Source: a bacterium
GTDB lineage: Bacteria; Bacillota; Clostridia; Oscillospirales; Acutalibacteraceae
Direction: 5' to 3'
NCBI GenBank assembly: GCA_020625635.1
Contig: JAHLBL010000114.1
Location: forward strand, 1-5,868
DNA: 5,868 bases
The notes under the pieces are model-generated. The model did no database searches and was not told where the DNA came from. It was given only the letters and a program-made list of their open reading frames with translations. Both the position numbers and the translations under genes were made by a program. Of this stretch, positions 3,977 to 5,868 are shown one piece after another. The stretch's first letter is position 1. The number at the start of each line of letters is the position of its first letter.

Positions 3977-5116
3977 ATGAAAATCATCAGAAAAACAACA
4001 GGAATCATTTTATCGGCATTAATGCTTTTTAGCGGTCTTTCGCTTATGACAACCGCCGCGTCGGCGCTTGAGAGCGGCGACTTCGAGTACACGGTCAAGG
4101 ACGGAAAAGCCGAAATAACAGGCTACCGCGGCGAGGACGTGAGCGAGTTAGTCATCCCCGACGAGATTGACGGCTTCAAAGTAACCTCGATCGGCAGATT
4201 TTTTGTTCGCTTATCAAATATCGAGAAGGTCACCATTCCCGAGGGAGTAAAGAAAATAAAATATTGGGCTTTTTCGGATTGCAAAAAGCTTTCCGAAGTA
4301 AATCTCCCCGAATCGCTCGAGTCCATCGGCGACGGCGCGTTTTACAAAACAGGCATCAAAAAAATAACGATTCCCGCCAAGGTAAAGAAGCTCAGCGGAA
4401 ATCCCTTCTCTATGTGCGGCAGTCTTATGTCGATTAAAGTCAGCGCGGACAACGCTGTGTACGCTTCAAAGAAAGGCGTAGTTTACAGCAAAGAATTTGA
4501 CACCCTCGTTGCATATCCCGCGGGCAGGGATGACTTAGAGTTCACCGTGAGCGGAAAAGTGAAAACTATCGGCAGTTCCGCGTTTTTAGGCTGTAAAAAG
4601 CTCAAAAAAGTCACCTTCAAAAAAGGACTAAAAGCCATAAAAAGCAACGCTTTTGAGAGGGCGGGGCTTAAGTCGCTCAACCTTCCGTCAACCGTAAATA
4701 AAATCGGAACCGAGGCTTTTGAGGGTTCAAAGCTTAAAAAAGTCAGCTTTAAAGGAAATTCAAAGCTCGTAATGGGAGCTCGCGTATTCGCCGACTGCGA
4801 CTCGCTTATTAAGGTCAACCTCCCCGTAACAAAGTCGTGCAAGGGATTAACGTTCGAGTACTGCGACAACCTGAAAACCGTCAAAATCTCAAAGAAGATC
4901 AAGACGATTTACAAGTGCGATTTCCTCGGCTGCGGAAAACTCAGGGAAATCACTGTTCCGAAAACCGTCACAAAAATCGGGGATAATGCTTTAGGCTTCC
5001 TCTACGAGGAAGACGACGCCTATTTCCTGGGCAACTTAACCATAAAAGGATATAAAAACTCCGCGGCTCATAAGTACGCGAAGAAATACAGCATAAAATT
5101 TAAAGCGATCGGATAA
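3977..5116 (+). CDS. secreted BspA-like leucine-rich-repeat protein (LRR_5 type)
   Basis: A 379-residue protein with a Sec signal peptide: basic MKIIRK, a hydrophobic core to about residue 25 and a likely cleavage after TAASA near residue 30. The mature part is a run of roughly nine or ten ~22-25-residue repeats of the BspA/LRR_5 type, with the recurring pattern 'L..V.IP..V..IG..AF..C', for example VTIPEGVKKIKYWAFSDCKK and VNLPESLESIGDGAF. The end, IKGYKNSAAHKYAKKYSIKFKAIG, is the usual capping end of such proteins. It is very rich in lysine and shows no LPXTG, dockerin or membrane anchor. Such proteins serve in adhesion or protein binding at the surface in gut bacteria; the target cannot be told here. 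AAGGAG (3961-3966) lies 10 nt before the ATG. Its place between two cytoplasmic maturase genes is odd and suggests an insertion into the operon. Confidence 0.9.
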   Translation: MKIIRKTTGIILSALMLFSGLSLMTTAASALESGDFEYTVKDGKAEITGYRGEDVSELVIPDEIDGFKVTSIGRFFVRLSNIEKVTIPEGVKKIKYWAFSDCKKLSEVNLPESLESIGDGAFYKTGIKKITIPAKVKKLSGNPFSMCGSLMSIKVSADNAVYASKKGVVYSKEFDTLVAYPAGRDDLEFTVSGKVKTIGSSAFLGCKKLKKVTFKKGLKAIKSNAFERAGLKSLNLPSTVNKIGTEAFEGSKLKKVSFKGNSKLVMGARVFADCDSLIKVNLPVTKSCKGLTFEYCDNLKTVKISKKIKTIYKCDFLGCGKLREITVPKTVTKIGDNALGFLYEEDDAYFLGNLTIKGYKNSAAHKYAKKYSIKFKAIG

Positions 5117-5143
5117 AGGATTGATCCGAACCGCGCTTTATCC
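5101..5143 (+). other. overlapping alternative hairpins between the repeat-protein gene and hydG
   Basis: Three perfect pairings compete across the stop codon (5114-5116): GGATAAAG (5111-5118) with CTTTATCC (5136-5143), TAAAGCG (5101-5107) with CGCTTTA (5134-5140), and TCGGAT (5109-5114) with ATCCGA (5124-5129). No T-run follows, so this is not a standard terminator. The structure ends right at the hydG ribosome binding site AAAAGGAG (5144-5151), so it could affect hydG translation or RNA processing. Confidence 0.5.
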
Positions 5144-5158
5144 AAAAGGAGTAATCAT

Positions 5159-5868
5159 ATGTATAATCCCAAATCACTGAAAGCCGAAGAATTCATCGAC
5201 CATCAGGAAGTCCTCGACACCCTTAAATACGCCGACGAGAACAAGGACAACCTCGAGCTAATAGACAGTCTGCTTGAGAAAGCTCAGCAGCTCAAAGGTC
5301 TTACGCACCGCGAGGCTTCCGTTCTGCTTGCCTGCGAGGACGAGGAAAGAGTACAGAAAATGTTCGACCTCGCCGAGCAGATAAAGAAGGACTTTTACGG
5401 CAACCGCATAGTAATGTTCGCGCCTCTTTACCTCTCCAACTACTGCGTTAACGGCTGCGTTTACTGCCCGTACCACGCGAAGAACAAGCACATCTGCCGC
5501 AAGAAGCTCACGCAGGAGGAGATCGTCCGCGAGGTTACGGCGCTTCAGGATATGGGACACAAGCGTCTCGCGATCGAAGCGGGCGAGGATCCCGTCAACA
5601 ACCCGATCGAGTACATACTTGAATCAATCAAAACCATCTATTCGATCAAGCACAAGAACGGCGCTATCCGCCGTGTCAACGTAAATATCGCCGCCACCAC
5701 CGTTGAGAACTACCGCAAGCTCAAGGAAGCCGGTATCGGCACTTACATCCTCTTTCAGGAGACCTATCACAAGGAGAGCTACGAAAAGCTTCATCCCACA
5801 GGTCCCAAGCACAACTACGCCTACCACACCGAGGCTATGGACAGAGCTATGGAGGGCGGAATCGACGA
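5159..5868 (+). CDS. hydG: [FeFe]-hydrogenase maturase HydG (tyrosine lyase), 3'-truncated by window edge
   Basis: The first 236 residues of HydG, roughly half of the usual ~470. HydG is a radical SAM enzyme that cleaves tyrosine to p-cresol and dehydroglycine, then makes CO and cyanide on a second cluster near its C-terminus to build the iron synthon used by HydE. The SAM-cluster motif C96-x3-C100-x2-C103 is in PLYLSNYCVNGCVYCPYH, a HydG hallmark, and the GGE-equivalent reads IEAGEDP (about 142-148). Further family features are VNVNIAATTVENYRKLKEAGIGTYILFQETYH and YEKLHPTGPKHNYAYHTEAMDRAMEGGID. The C-terminal domain with the auxiliary-cluster CxxC lies beyond the edge. The ATG at 5159 has AAAAGGAG (5144-5151) 7 nt upstream. 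No promoter or terminator is seen in the 42-nt gap, so it is probably cotranscribed with the repeat-protein gene. Confidence 0.95.
   Translation, partial: MYNPKSLKAEEFIDHQEVLDTLKYADENKDNLELIDSLLEKAQQLKGLTHREASVLLACEDEERVQKMFDLAEQIKKDFYGNRIVMFAPLYLSNYCVNGCVYCPYHAKNKHICRKKLTQEEIVREVTALQDMGHKRLAIEAGEDPVNNPIEYILESIKTIYSIKHKNGAIRRVNVNIAATTVENYRKLKEAGIGTYILFQETYHKESYEKLHPTGPKHNYAYHTEAMDRAMEGGID

Noticed and set aside
4483..4902. Minus-strand open frame within the leucine-rich-repeat gene
   Set aside because: It is antisense to the repeat protein and mirrors its repeats; there is no independent support.

Overview
The window looks like a chromosomal piece of an anaerobic Firmicute of the class Clostridia, probably a Ruminococcus-like gut or rumen Oscillospiraceae. 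This is an inference. It rests on strong AGGAGG-type ribosome binding sites, near-consensus sigma-A promoters, [FeFe]-hydrogenase maturation genes preceded by a TM1266-family regulator, a secreted BspA-like leucine-rich-repeat protein and a mixed ~50% GC codon style. No rRNA, tRNA, CRISPR array, insertion sequence or phage gene was seen.

Left part (1-1560): a leftward TrpF-like (phosphoribosylanthranilate isomerase fold) gene runs off the left edge. It has a perfect TTGACA-17-TATAAT promoter but appears to lack the family's general-acid Asp and the Gly-rich loop beside it. Divergent from it is a 273-residue cysteine-rich protein of unknown function, with a 20-bp near-perfect palindrome just before its ribosome binding site and a terminator hairpin after it.

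Middle (1600-2420): a stand-alone two-CBS-domain protein (rightward) and a small two-helix membrane protein (leftward) converge. Their coding ends overlap by 10 bp inside one perfect 11-bp hairpin that probably terminates both.

Right part (2490-5868): an [FeFe]-hydrogenase maturation locus. A strong promoter is followed by a ~73-nt leader that ends in a canonical intrinsic terminator placed directly before the ribosome binding site of the TM1266-like regulator. An 8-bp alternative stem excludes the terminator, and the whole loop of a 5' hairpin is complementary to the terminator loop and the start of its 3' arm. This has the architecture of a transcription attenuator or riboswitch, and I do not recognise its class. 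After it come the TM1266-like gene, hydE (overlapping by 17 nt, complete radical SAM and accessory-cluster cysteines), a secreted leucine-rich-repeat gene, and the first half of hydG, cut by the right edge.

HydG makes the CO/CN-bearing iron synthon from tyrosine, HydE processes it, and HydF (not in the window) assembles the H-cluster precursor. The TM1266-like protein is a predicted regulator. The hydrogenase structural gene is not in the window. The most promising novelties are the hyd leader RNA, the catalytically altered TrpF-like protein and the secreted repeat protein lodged between hydE and hydG.
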